A stretch of DNA of 64,000 bases from Dinoroseobacter sp. (lineage in GTDB: Bacteria > Pseudomonadota > Alphaproteobacteria > Rhodobacterales > Rhodobacteraceae), in NCBI GenBank assembly GCA_017643385.1, contig JAEPNN010000004.1, forward strand, positions 62,001-126,000. The letters run 5' to 3'. Numbering within the stretch: the stretch's first letter is position 1; the number at the start of each line of letters is the position of its first letter. The notes beneath the pieces are model-generated. The model was not told the origin of the DNA. It saw only the letters and a list, made by a program, of their open reading frames with translations, and made no database searches. Position numbers and translations under genes: made by a program. Shown here one piece after another: positions 11,005 through 20,256 of the stretch.

Positions 11005-12135
11005 ATGCGACGTAGCGAATCTTCTTCGAAACCAACAGGGGTCGTATTTGTGATCCGTCTGGAAAAGCGTCCCTCGCCAAGCAAAGTCTGGACCTATGCA
11101 ACGCCTGTTTTGGCAGTGGTGCTAACCATGCTTGCGGGCGGGATTCTATTTGCGATCCTCGGCAAGGACCCGTTAGAAGCAATACGAACGATTTTCTGGG
11201 ACCCGCTCTTTCATCCCCAATTTTCAGGTTTCTCGCGCCCGCAACTGCTGGTGAAAGCCGGCCCACTTATCCTGATCGCGATAGGCCTTTCGATGGGGTT
11301 CCGCGCAGGAATTTGGAATATTGGCGCAGAAGGCCAGTATATCGTTGGTGCATTGGCAGGCGCTGCGGCAGGACTGGCGCTCTATCCCAGCGAAAGCGTG
11401 CTGATCTTTCCCATGATGGTCATTGCAGGGGCGCTGGGCGGCTGGGCCTGGGCGATGATCCCTGCAATCTTAAAAGTACAGTTTCGCACGAATGAGATTC
11501 TGGTGTCTTTGCTGCTGGTCTATGTAGCGGAAAATCTGTTGGCATCCGCTTCGGTGGGATGGCTGCGCAATCCTGAAGGCGGCGGCTTTCCCGGAAGTCG
11601 GAGCCTATCTGGCTGGGATGCCTCGTCAAACCCTGAACTGATCGCCGGTACGGGCATGCATTGGGGCGTCGTCGCCGGCTTTATCGCTGTAATTTTTGCC
11701 TATGTGGTGATGTCGCGCCACCTTCTTGGCTATCACATCCAGCTTGCAGGTCAGGCCCCGCGTGCCGCACGTTTTGCGGGCGTGAACCCTTCACGGCTGA
11801 TCATCATGTGCCTTGGAATATCGGGCGCATTGGCTGGACTGGCAGGACTGTTCGAAGTCACCGGACCCGCAGGCCAGATAAGCATTGATTTTAACGCAGG
11901 CTACGGATTCACGGCAATCATCGTCGCATTTCTGGGACGGTTGAACCCGATTGGTATCTTGCTGGCAGGTATGCTGATGGCATTGACTTACATTGGCGGC
12001 GAATTGGCTCAGTTCATGTTGGCGCTGCCTGCAGCAGCGATTCAGGCGTTTCAGGGAATGCTGTTGTTCTTCCTTCTGGGTGTGGATGTGCTCAGCAATT
12101 ATCGCATTCGGATTGGCGCAAGGGAGACCGCATGA
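11005..12135 (+). CDS. ABC transporter permease, BMP/nucleoside-type (first)
   Basis: An integral membrane permease of up to 376 residues in the branched-chain/ribose-like permease family, with about eight to ten hydrophobic segments and the conserved AGIWNIGAEGQYIVGALAG stretch. The ORF starts directly after the preceding TAG. A GTG at 11050 (protein MIRLEKRPSP) is a plausible alternative start. It overlaps the second permease by 4 bp (ATGA). With its partner it forms the inner-membrane channel of the importer. Confidence 0.9.
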   Translation: MRRSESSSKPTGVVFVIRLEKRPSPSKVWTYATPVLAVVLTMLAGGILFAILGKDPLEAIRTIFWDPLFHPQFSGFSRPQLLVKAGPLILIAIGLSMGFRAGIWNIGAEGQYIVGALAGAAAGLALYPSESVLIFPMMVIAGALGGWAWAMIPAILKVQFRTNEILVSLLLVYVAENLLASASVGWLRNPEGGGFPGSRSLSGWDASSNPELIAGTGMHWGVVAGFIAVIFAYVVMSRHLLGYHIQLAGQAPRAARFAGVNPSRLIIMCLGISGALAGLAGLFEVTGPAGQISIDFNAGYGFTAIIVAFLGRLNPIGILLAGMLMALTYIGGELAQFMLALPAAAIQAFQGMLLFFLLGVDVLSNYRIRIGARETA

Positions 12136-13067
12136 TGGATTTGTCTTCGATCAATCCAGTCGTACTCGTTGCCTCCTTGATGGTCGCAGCAACCCCTATT
12201 TTGCTGGCTGCAATCGGTGAATTGATCGTGGAGAAATCCGGCGTGCTCAATCTGGGTGTCGAAGGCATGATGATCACTGGAGCAATCTGCGGCTTTATCA
12301 TCGCCGTTGAATCGGGCTCGCCAGTTATAGGCTTTTTCGCCGCTGCCTTAGGGGCCGCACTGCTAAGCTCGATCTTTGGGTTCCTGACGCTGGTACTCCT
12401 GTCAAACCAAGTGGCCACAGGTCTTGCGCTCACCTTGTTTGGGCTGGGCCTGTCGGCACTGATGGGACAGGGCTATATCGGCATTAAGGCACCTACGACC
12501 TCTCCCCTGAACTTTGGCGTCCTCGGCGATATTCCCTTGATCGGACGTATTTTGTTCTCACATGATTGGATGGTGTATCTAAGCCTCGCTCTGATTGCCG
12601 GAACTTGGGCATTCCTGAAATTCACGCGGGCTGGTTTGGTATTGCGCGCTGTGGGCGAAAGCCACGATGCGGCCCACGCGTTGGGCTACAAGGTCATCCG
12701 GATTCGGTTGCTCGCCATCATGTTTGGAGGCGCCTGTGCAGGTCTGGGTGGTGCATACCTTAGCCTCGTACGCGTCCCGCAATGGACCGAAGGCATGACG
12801 GCGGGGGCAGGCTGGATTGCGCTGGCCATCGTTGTCTTCGCAAGCTGGAAACCGTGGCGCGTATTGCTAGGCGCATATCTCTTTGGAGGAATAACCGTCT
12901 TGCAACTCAACCTGCAGGCTGCAGGAGCGACAATTCCAGTCGAGCTTTTGTCGATGTCGCCTTATATTATCACTATACTTGTTCTGGTGATCATCTCCGC
13001 AGATCGTCGTCGCGCCGCGCTAAGCGCACCTGCCGATCTCGGCAAACCTTTTCATGCTACGTCTTAG
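12132..13067 (+). CDS. ABC transporter permease, BMP/nucleoside-type (second)
   Basis: A 311-residue membrane protein paired with the preceding permease. It shows the family block LIVEKSGVLNLGVEGMMITG near residue 35 and ends with several hydrophobic helices. Its start overlaps the previous stop. It lies 47 bp before the binding-protein gene. The pairing of one longer and one shorter permease is typical of the BMP-dependent purine nucleoside importers. Confidence 0.92.
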   Translation: MMDLSSINPVVLVASLMVAATPILLAAIGELIVEKSGVLNLGVEGMMITGAICGFIIAVESGSPVIGFFAAALGAALLSSIFGFLTLVLLSNQVATGLALTLFGLGLSALMGQGYIGIKAPTTSPLNFGVLGDIPLIGRILFSHDWMVYLSLALIAGTWAFLKFTRAGLVLRAVGESHDAAHALGYKVIRIRLLAIMFGGACAGLGGAYLSLVRVPQWTEGMTAGAGWIALAIVVFASWKPWRVLLGAYLFGGITVLQLNLQAAGATIPVELLSMSPYIITILVLVIISADRRRAALSAPADLGKPFHATS

Positions 13068-13114
13068 AAACGTGGCTTTGCTGCCAACCCTCAACAAACG
13101 ATAGGGAGACAACT

Positions 13115-14203
13115 ATGAAACTTAAGAGCCTTTTGACCAGCGCCGCGCTTGCTGCCGGTCTGGCGACCGGGGCCGCTGCGCAGGACACCACCACCGTGGG
13201 TTTTGTCTATGTGGGTCCTGTTGGTGACGGTGGCTGGACTTACCAGCACGATCAAGGCCGTTTGGCCGTGGAAGCCGCTTATGGCGATAAGGTCGAAACC
13301 ATTTTCCAAGAAAACGTTCCAGAAGGTCCCGACAGTGAACGCGTGATGACACAAATGGCGCTGGCCGGTGCGGACATTATCTTCACCACGTCTTTTGGCT
13401 ACATGGATGCAACCAATGCCGTTGCGGCGCGTTTCCCAGACGTGAAGTTCGAGCATGCGACCGGCTATAAGCGTGAGCATCCGAATGTGGCGACTTATGA
13501 CGCACGCTTTTATGAAGGCCGCGCCGTGATCGGCACAATCGCCGGTCACATGACCGAGACCAACAAGATCGGTTACATCGCATCCTTCCCGATCCCGGAA
13601 GTGATCCAGGGCATCAACTCCTCCTTCCTGCACGCACAGAAGGTAAACCCTGATGTCGAGATGTCCGTAGTTTGGGTCTACACTTGGTTTGACCCAGCGA
13701 AAGAAGCCGATGCGGCGAACGCCCTGATCAACAACGGCGTTGATGTGATCATGCAGCACACCGACTCCACTGCGCCACAGGCGGCAGCACAGGCTGCCAA
13801 CGAAGCCGGCGGTCGTGTTTTCACCTTCGGACAAGCGTCTGACATGTCAAACTTTGCGCCAAGCCCACGGATCGCTTCGATCATAGACGACTGGGCACCC
13901 TACTACGTGAAACGCGTAGGCATGGTTATGGACGGCACTTGGGAGAGTGGCCACTCGTGGGGCGGCATGCCTGAAGGCGAAGTGGTAATTGGTCCGATTA
14001 CGGAGGAAGTTCCTGCAGCGGTGAAAGCCGAAGCAGAAGCCATGATCGCCGCGATCACCGATGGCTCTTATCATCCGTTTACCGGACCAATCATGAAGCA
14101 GGATGGATCGGTATTCCTCGCCGAAGGTGAGGTTGCTACAGATGTTCAGCTGGTGACCATGGACTTCTATGTTCAGGGCATGACGGGCGAAATTCCACAG
14201 TAA
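13115..14203 (+). CDS. BMP family ABC transporter substrate-binding protein
   Basis: A 362-residue periplasmic protein. An N-terminal signal peptide ends near ATGAAAQD and has no lipobox cysteine, so it is probably a soluble periplasmic protein. The mature start TTTVGFVYVGPVGDGGWTYQ is the signature of the BMP/PnrA family, whose studied members bind purine nucleosides. The start is supported by AGGGAG upstream; the long upstream extension of this frame overlaps the permease. Position after xdhABC and the ABC genes suggests a purine or related N-heterocycle as ligand. Confidence 0.92.
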   Translation: MKLKSLLTSAALAAGLATGAAAQDTTTVGFVYVGPVGDGGWTYQHDQGRLAVEAAYGDKVETIFQENVPEGPDSERVMTQMALAGADIIFTTSFGYMDATNAVAARFPDVKFEHATGYKREHPNVATYDARFYEGRAVIGTIAGHMTETNKIGYIASFPIPEVIQGINSSFLHAQKVNPDVEMSVVWVYTWFDPAKEADAANALINNGVDVIMQHTDSTAPQAAAQAANEAGGRVFTFGQASDMSNFAPSPRIASIIDDWAPYYVKRVGMVMDGTWESGHSWGGMPEGEVVIGPITEEVPAAVKAEAEAMIAAITDGSYHPFTGPIMKQDGSVFLAEGEVATDVQLVTMDFYVQGMTGEIPQ

Positions 14204-14224
14204 GCCTGCCACACCATTCCTGAG

Positions 14225-14254
14225 AAGGCCCCCGCAACCTTGGGGGCCTTTTTC
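14225..14254 (+). terminator. Intrinsic terminator after the xdh-ABC operon
   Basis: Inverted repeat AAGGCCCCC (14225-14233) and GGGGGCCTT (14242-14250), followed by TTT and further Ts. It lies 22 bp after the stop of the BMP gene and likely ends the operon transcript. Confidence 0.85.
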
Positions 14255-14414
14255 GTTTCGGCCAGTGGGACGGTTCCATGAAAAGGCCTTCCAATCCGAT
14301 TGGATTTCATTTGCGACGTAACCCGTGTCGCAAAACCTCAAATAACAGTCGAACCCGCTTGCCCTTCGGCGTGCAAAATCGCCAGATTACGCGAAGGAAA
14401 AAGGGAGTCGGCTT

Positions 14415-16913
14415 ATGAAAACACGGGTCAAAGCTCTGGTCGTAGGCGGGGGCGCCATTGGGACCTCGATCGCGTATCACCTCGCCAAGGCGGGTTGGAA
14501 CGATGTGGTGCTGCTGGAGCGCGATGAGCTAACGAGCGGCTCGACCTGGCACGCGGCAGGTTTGCTGCCGTATTTCAACATGAGCTATGCGACGACGCAT
14601 ATCCATGACTACTCGATCAAATACTACAAGACGCTCGAAGAAGAGACAGGTCTGAACGCAGGCTTCTCTGTTGTCGGCAACTTGCGCATGGCGCAATCCA
14701 AGGCACGCATGGACGAATATATGGTCTATGCCACAACCGCCGAAACCGTCGGCGTACCCTTTGAATGGCTGACACCTGCTCAGATCAAGGACCGCTACCC
14801 CCTCGTGCGGACCGAGGATCTGGAAGGTGCGATCTATCACCCGACAGATGGCTACATCAACCCTGCGGACGTCACCATGGCGATGGCCAAGGGCGCGCGT
14901 CAGCGCGGGGTCACCATCGAACGCAAATGGCAGGCTGATGCCTATCACTGGACCGGTGAGGCTTGGGAAGTCACCCTGACCAAGATGGTTGAAAAAGGTG
15001 GGAACCTGCTGCCGTCTGATGAACAAGTTGTCGTAACGGCCGAGCATGTGGTCACTGCTACCGGCAACCATGCCCAACGCACTGCACGTCTGTTGGGGAT
15101 CAAGACGCCTGCGATCCCGGTAGAGCACCAGTTCATTGTAACCGAACCCGACCCGGCACTCGTGGAATGGCGCAAGACCAATGGCGAACACCCTGTGCTG
15201 CGTGATGCTGATGCTAAATGGTATGTTCGCGAAGAACGCGGCGGGTGGATCCTTGGTCCCTATGAGAAAAACGCGCCTGCACGCTTCCAATATGGGGTTC
15301 CTGACAGCTTCCGCGCCGATCTCTTCCCTCTCGATCTTGAACGGATCGAGGAAGAATACATGAGTATGATCCACCGGATTCCATCGTCAGAAACCGTTGG
15401 GCTGAAAGATGATTATAACGGCCCGATCTGTTACACGCCTGACGGCAATCCGCTGTTGGGGCCAGCGCCGGGCTTGCGGAACATGTGGCTTGCTGAAGGG
15501 TTTTCCTTCGGGATCACCGCGGCAGGCGGCACAGGCTATTACCTCGCACAGCTTATGGTCGAAGGCGAAGCCGAGATCGACATGGCAAGCCTTGACCCCA
15601 AACGCTACGGCAAGTGGATGACCACTGAATACGCGTCCCGAAAGAACGAGGAAGCGTATGATCACGTCTATGTCCTGCACCACCCGGACGAAGAGCGCCC
15701 AGCATGTCGTCCGCTGAAAACGGCACCCGCCTATGACCGACAAAGGGCATTAGGCGCTCAGTTTGGACAGGTGAATGCGTGGGAGCGCCCAAACTATTAC
15801 GGCCCGCTCGATGCGCCCGACAGCTTTGACCACGACAGCCGTTCCTTCCGCCGTGGGGAATGGTGGCAGTACGCGGAAGTCGAAGCCAAAGCGATCCGCG
15901 ATGGCGCCGGGCTGATCGACGCGACAGCCTTCACTAAGCATATCGTGAAGGGTCCGGGCGCGACGGCGTTTCTAGATTGGTTCACCTGCAACAAGCTACC
16001 GAAGGTGGGACGCATCAATCTGACCTATGCGTTGACCAGCCATGGGACAACACGCACCGAATACACCATCGTGCGGATGGCCGAGGACGAATATTACCTC
16101 GTCAGTGCCGGCGCCTGGCAGGCGTATGACAGTGACTATCTGCGCAAGGCCGTCGAAGACAAGGAAGCAGAATTTGGCCGGATCGAGGTTTCTGACATCA
16201 CCAGCCAATGGGGCGTGTTTGCTATCGCCGGGCCGAAGTCGCGCGATGTTCTGAAGGAGATCGTCAAGGACGCGGACCCTGATACGGTGCTGGGCAACAA
16301 GCGCTTCCCGTGGCTGTCGATGCGTCACATCGAGCTAGGGATGTGTCCCACGATGGCAATCCGTGTGGCTTACACGGGCGAGCTTGGCTGGGAACTGCAC
16401 CATCCCATCGAGATGCAGAACTACCTTTGGGATCAGCTGATGGCCGCTGGCGAGAAACACGGGCTCAAGCCAGTTGGTGCACGGGCGCAGAACTGGCTGC
16501 GTCAGGAAAAATCCTACCGTGCCTTCGGCACTGAGCTTGGCCGCGATGCTACCCCGCTCGAGGCAGGTCTGGACCGCTTCGTGGACCTGTCAAAGGAGTT
16601 CTATGGCAAAGACAAGATGGTCGAAACGGGCATGCGCTTCAAATGCGTCACGCTGCTGATTGATGGGCCTGCAGATGCTGATCCATGGGGGCGCGAAGCG
16701 CTTTATGACGGCGAGACGCGCGTTGGACGTCTGACGTCTGGTGGCTACTCGGTCGCCTTCGGTAAGCAGATCGGAATGGGCTATGTAAGCCCCGAACATG
16801 CTGAACCCGGGACCAAACTGAAAGTCCGGATGTTGCGCGAGTTGTGGGAGTGTGAGGTTGCTGAAGACAGCCCTTATGATCCGACAAACGCCGTAATCCG
16901 AATTGACAATTAA
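14415..16913 (+). CDS. FAD-dependent dimethylglycine/sarcosine dehydrogenase-like protein with GcvT domain
   Basis: An 832-residue fusion. The N-terminal DAO-type FAD domain has VVGGGAIGTSIAYHLAKAGW and STWHAAG. The histidine there (residue 46) matches the covalent FAD attachment site of dimethylglycine and sarcosine dehydrogenases. The C-terminal half (from about 440) is a GcvT-like tetrahydrofolate-binding aminomethyltransferase domain with the conserved YTGELGWELHHP. Such enzymes demethylate N-methyl amines and hand formaldehyde to tetrahydrofolate. It is preceded by AAGGGAG and stands alone 211 bp after the purine operon. The substrate is unknown; dimethylglycine, sarcosine or another N-methylated compound are all possible. 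Confidence 0.85.
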   Translation: MKTRVKALVVGGGAIGTSIAYHLAKAGWNDVVLLERDELTSGSTWHAAGLLPYFNMSYATTHIHDYSIKYYKTLEEETGLNAGFSVVGNLRMAQSKARMDEYMVYATTAETVGVPFEWLTPAQIKDRYPLVRTEDLEGAIYHPTDGYINPADVTMAMAKGARQRGVTIERKWQADAYHWTGEAWEVTLTKMVEKGGNLLPSDEQVVVTAEHVVTATGNHAQRTARLLGIKTPAIPVEHQFIVTEPDPALVEWRKTNGEHPVLRDADAKWYVREERGGWILGPYEKNAPARFQYGVPDSFRADLFPLDLERIEEEYMSMIHRIPSSETVGLKDDYNGPICYTPDGNPLLGPAPGLRNMWLAEGFSFGITAAGGTGYYLAQLMVEGEAEIDMASLDPKRYGKWMTTEYASRKNEEAYDHVYVLHHPDEERPACRPLKTAPAYDRQRALGAQFGQVNAWERPNYYGPLDAPDSFDHDSRSFRRGEWWQYAEVEAKAIRDGAGLIDATAFTKHIVKGPGATAFLDWFTCNKLPKVGRINLTYALTSHGTTRTEYTIVRMAEDEYYLVSAGAWQAYDSDYLRKAVEDKEAEFGRIEVSDITSQWGVFAIAGPKSRDVLKEIVKDADPDTVLGNKRFPWLSMRHIELGMCPTMAIRVAYTGELGWELHHPIEMQNYLWDQLMAAGEKHGLKPVGARAQNWLRQEKSYRAFGTELGRDATPLEAGLDRFVDLSKEFYGKDKMVETGMRFKCVTLLIDGPADADPWGREALYDGETRVGRLTSGGYSVAFGKQIGMGYVSPEHAEPGTKLKVRMLRELWECEVAEDSPYDPTNAVIRIDN

Positions 16914-16916
16914 TTT

Positions 16917-17342
16917 CTACTGAAGGGCGGCCTGAAGCCGGGCCGCCTGAAGTTCCGTCAGCCCGCAGGCCTGTCCAATCAATTGGATCGATTGGGACGA
17001 CACGCCTGAGACCTGAAAATTCAACGCGTCAAGAAGTGAAGCGCTGTTGCCAAATGTACTCTCGGCGACGCTCTCCAGCGAAACGATGTATTGGGTCATG
17101 CTTTGTGCACCAGCCTGATCGGCGATGGCGACCAGAACACAGGCTCCGGCACTGCGATGCGCCGCATCCCATTCATGATCCGGAAGGCGTTTGAAAACAC
17201 CAGGGTTCTCGGCGTCCGAGAGTTGGTACAACTTTTCACTTATGGCTTCCGATGCGGCCTCGAACCGATTGACCGCCTCATTTGCAAAGCCTGGCGATGC
17301 ACAGCACAGCCCAACGATAAACGGAATTATAAATCGGTGCAT
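16917..17342 (-). CDS. Hypothetical secreted protein
   Basis: A 141-residue protein with a clear signal peptide (MHRFIIPFIVGLCCASPGFA). The mature part is mainly helical with two cysteines and no motif I recognise. The ATG at 17342 follows GGGGG, and a TTG twelve bases upstream is a weaker alternative. It converges with the dehydrogenase gene at 14415-16913, leaving only 3 bp between stops, and is the last of a leftward group. No function is proposed. Confidence 0.65.
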   Translation of the reverse strand: MHRFIIPFIVGLCCASPGFANEAVNRFEAASEAISEKLYQLSDAENPGVFKRLPDHEWDAAHRSAGACVLVAIADQAGAQSMTQYIVSLESVAESTFGNSASLLDALNFQVSGVSSQSIQLIGQACGLTELQAARLQAALQ

Positions 17343-17433
17343 ATCGGCCCCCAAAGCCTGATTAAGGGGTTCATGGTCTCGCAGCCTTGCTTTGTTTTCA
17401 AGAGGCGGGACATCGACAGACTGTTTTTGACGA

Positions 17434-18084
17434 TCACATACGCTTGAGAAGGAGTGCCAGAAGATTGTTAGCCGGCATTTCGCGCCATGTCACGTCGCAT
17501 CCCAGCGCCTGCATCGTGTCAGAAATTACCTCCACGTCTTTATAGCCTATCGACGGGTCCTGAGACCTCAAACTTGCATGGAATGCCGCGTCACCAGCAC
17601 TCGTGGTGCGGCCATTTCTCAGAAACGGACCATACAGCGCAAAAAGACCGTTTGGCCGGAGCGCTTGTACAGCCTCATCCAACAGAACTGCCAATTCAGC
17701 GTCCGATATAAGATGGGTGAGGTTGACGAGATAGAGGAAATCCACCGGACCATAGCGATGGGCCCATCCAGGTCGACACGCATTCAGCCGGATTGGATCG
17801 CGGATGTTGAGAAGGCCCGCATTATCGCGCCATGCAGCGATCGAGGGTAATTTGCCGGGATCATTTTCGCTTGGCTGCCAAACTAAGTTGGGAAACGCTT
17901 TCGCGAATGCAACTGCGTGTTGACCCGTACCGCTGGCCAGTTCAAGCACTTTACCTGTCTTGGGCAGGATAGGGCTCAACGCCTCAAACAAGCGAGAAAT
18001 ATTTCGCTCAGCAGCTGGCGATACCAGACGATTATCTTCGCCCGCTCCAAATGTATGCGTTTCAGCTTGAAACTTGCGACTCAC
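17434..18084 (-). CDS. DUF938 family SAM-dependent methyltransferase-like protein
   Basis: A 216-residue protein matching DUF938. AAERNISRLFEALSPILP leads into the methyltransferase motif I LELASGTGQHAVAFAKAFP near residue 48, which would bind S-adenosylmethionine. The substrate is unknown. The start overlaps the stop of the upstream FAD oxidoreductase by 4 bp, which suggests co-translation. Confidence 0.85.
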   Translation of the reverse strand: MSRKFQAETHTFGAGEDNRLVSPAAERNISRLFEALSPILPKTGKVLELASGTGQHAVAFAKAFPNLVWQPSENDPGKLPSIAAWRDNAGLLNIRDPIRLNACRPGWAHRYGPVDFLYLVNLTHLISDAELAVLLDEAVQALRPNGLFALYGPFLRNGRTTSAGDAAFHASLRSQDPSIGYKDVEVISDTMQALGCDVTWREMPANNLLALLLKRM

Positions 18085-19148
18085 TGAAACCGACCCGGAG
18101 AAAGCTTCATCACAATGTCAGAGGCAAGCTCAGGGCTACGCCCGCCAACGAGATCCGCAACCAAGCGCCCGGCTGCAGGCGCAGATTGAAATCCATAGCC
18201 TCCCTGCCCTGCAACCCACACGAAGCTTGGGACCTGCGGATCCGGTCCAAGCACCAGATTGCGATCAGGCGAAAAACTGCGCAGTCCGGCCCATGTCGTT
18301 TCAAGTCGCGTAACAGGCTCGGTGACGTGGTGCTCGTAGCGCGCCAAGCCTTCGGCGATCACCATGTCATCTGCCCATGCATCCATAGGGGCACTGTCAT
18401 GTTCTTCTGCGGGCGATACGATAAAGGCTCCGGCATCGGGCTTGGCGTACCAGCTTTCTCCGACACCTAGCATCATCGGCCATTGTGCGACGTCAAAACC
18501 CCCAGGCGCCGGTATGCGCGCCATACTTCGCCGCTTGGGTTGAAGTCCGATCGGGCTGACCCGCGCAAGTGACGCGACATGATCGGCCCACGGACCTGCA
18601 GCGTTTACAACTATATCTGCGGTCCACTCCCGGCCACCTGCATGGACCCGCCATCCATTCTGGGTGCGCTCGATGCTGTCAACGGTGACACCTGTCACAA
18701 TCTGCCCATTCTGACGGATGTCACGCGCAAAAGACTGGATCAATTTGTCTGTGTCGATATCCCAAGTTTCGCGGTGATGGGCCACAAACCCAACCGTTTC
18801 AGGGTTCAGGATCGGCACAATCTTTTGTGCTGCGTCCAATCCAATCTCGAGCATTTCCATTTGCTCGGCCTCACGTCGCCCGTCGGAGATCTGATCCAAA
18901 CCGCCCACAAGCATCAGGCCACGATCCTGCAGTACCTCGCGATCCCAAAGCGCATCTGCGCTGGCAGCGCTAAGCGAAATCGTTGACGGAAGACCGTATC
19001 GTTGTTCGTAAAGCGCCGCGGATCGACCCGAGGCATGGTAGCCAAGCGCACTTTCCATTTCGAGCAAGGTTACGCGACCGAGCTTTGCCAATTCCGAACC
19101 AGCTGAAACCCCGGCGATGCCCCCTCCGATAATCAGAAAATCTGTCAC
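18081..19148 (-). CDS. FAD-dependent amine/amino acid oxidoreductase (DadA-like)
   Basis: A 355-residue DAO-family flavoprotein. The N-terminal dinucleotide-binding motif is FLIIGGGIAGVSAGSELA, and the C-terminus has the second FAD contact region WVAGQGGYGFQSAPAAGRLV. The family oxidises D-amino acids, glycine or secondary amines. It is 12 bp downstream of the 2-hydroxyacid dehydrogenase and overlaps DUF938. The pair could convert an amino acid to a 2-oxo acid and reduce it to a hydroxy acid, but this is inference. The exact substrate cannot be read from the sequence. Confidence 0.82.
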   Translation of the reverse strand: MTDFLIIGGGIAGVSAGSELAKLGRVTLLEMESALGYHASGRSAALYEQRYGLPSTISLSAASADALWDREVLQDRGLMLVGGLDQISDGRREAEQMEMLEIGLDAAQKIVPILNPETVGFVAHHRETWDIDTDKLIQSFARDIRQNGQIVTGVTVDSIERTQNGWRVHAGGREWTADIVVNAAGPWADHVASLARVSPIGLQPKRRSMARIPAPGGFDVAQWPMMLGVGESWYAKPDAGAFIVSPAEEHDSAPMDAWADDMVIAEGLARYEHHVTEPVTRLETTWAGLRSFSPDRNLVLGPDPQVPSFVWVAGQGGYGFQSAPAAGRLVADLVGGRSPELASDIVMKLSPGRFQ

Positions 19149-19160
19149 GGGCTCAACGCG

Positions 19161-20147
19161 CTACAACATACTTGGAACAACGAGATCGGGGGGGCGGTGG
19201 CCATCATCGAACGTTTTTATGTTAATGATGACCTTCTCTCCCATTTCGATGCGGCCTTCACGGGTCGCAGACCCCATATGCGGAAGCAAGACAACATTCG
19301 CCAACTCGCGCAGTCTCGGGTTCACATCATGACCGCGCTCAAAAACGTCCAGCCCTGCCCCACCGATTTCTCCCGCGCGCAGCATACGGGTCAGCGCGTT
19401 TTCGTCGATCACTTCGCCACGCGAGGTATTCACGATCACGGCTTCAGGTTTCATCAGCTTCAACCGACGGGCGTTCATAAGATGGAATGTCGATGGGGTA
19501 TGTGGGCAGTTGATCGACAAGACGTCAACACGGCTTGCCATCTGGTCGAGACTTTCCCAGTAGGTGGCCTCCAACTCGGCCTCGGTCTCGCGGTGTAGGC
19601 GACGACGGTTATGGTAATGAACCTGCATTCCAAAGGCGTGCGCACGTCGTGCCACAGCCTGCCCAATCTGCCCCATACCCAGAATGCCCAGCCGTTTGCC
19701 GCCGATACGCGCACCCAGAAACGCGGTCGGCGACCAGCCATCCCATTCGCCCGAATGCATGGTCTGAAGACCCTCAGGAATACGGCGCGTAACCGCCAGC
19801 ATGAGCGCAATTGTCATGTCCGCTGTATCGTCGGTCAAAACACCGGGCGTGTTGGAGACGTGGATGCCGCGCTGGCGTGCAGTGGTAACATCAATATGGT
19901 CGACCCCGGCCCCATAATTTGCGATCAGCTTCAACTTGTCGCCCGCTTGGGCGAGCATCGCGCTGTCAATTTGATCGGTTACACAAGGCACCAGGACATC
20001 CGCCCGCCGCATTGCTTCTGCGATCTCATCACGCGTCATCTTGGCGTCGTCGGCGTTCAATTCAACGTCGAAGAGTTCCTTCATCCGCGTTTCAACCGGT
20101 TCAGGCAACCGTCGCGTCACAACAACACTCAATCGATCTGATGACAT
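19161..20147 (-). CDS. D-2-hydroxyacid dehydrogenase (glyoxylate/hydroxypyruvate reductase type)
   Basis: A 328-residue NAD(P)H-dependent enzyme. It shows the substrate-loop pattern IANYGAGVDHIDV, the Rossmann motif LGILGMGQIGQAVARRA, and the catalytic Arg (NTSRGEVIDE), Glu (LDVFERGHDVNP) and His (LLPHMGSAT). GyaR-like members reduce glyoxylate or hydroxypyruvate. It is first in the leftward group with the FAD oxidoreductase and DUF938, and divergent from the SH3-like gene. Confidence 0.88.
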   Translation of the reverse strand: MSSDRLSVVVTRRLPEPVETRMKELFDVELNADDAKMTRDEIAEAMRRADVLVPCVTDQIDSAMLAQAGDKLKLIANYGAGVDHIDVTTARQRGIHVSNTPGVLTDDTADMTIALMLAVTRRIPEGLQTMHSGEWDGWSPTAFLGARIGGKRLGILGMGQIGQAVARRAHAFGMQVHYHNRRRLHRETEAELEATYWESLDQMASRVDVLSINCPHTPSTFHLMNARRLKLMKPEAVIVNTSRGEVIDENALTRMLRAGEIGGAGLDVFERGHDVNPRLRELANVVLLPHMGSATREGRIEMGEKVIINIKTFDDGHRPPDLVVPSML

Positions 20148-20256
20148 TTGCCCCTCCAGGCGCTTTGCTTATTGCTAATATACTGGCAACATATTCTCGC
20201 TGGGGGCAAGCAGAGACCCTGAAGCAGAGCGCGGGAAAACGCGCCAGGCATGAGCA

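Noticed and set aside
13091-13834. Minus-strand frame of 247 codons opposite the BMP gene
   Set aside because: It is antisense to a clear periplasmic protein gene; its composition reflects third-position GC bias.
16925-16947. GGCGGCC...GGGCCGCC inverted repeat at the end of the secreted-protein gene
   Set aside because: It lies in coding sequence and has no T-tract, so I do not call it a terminator.
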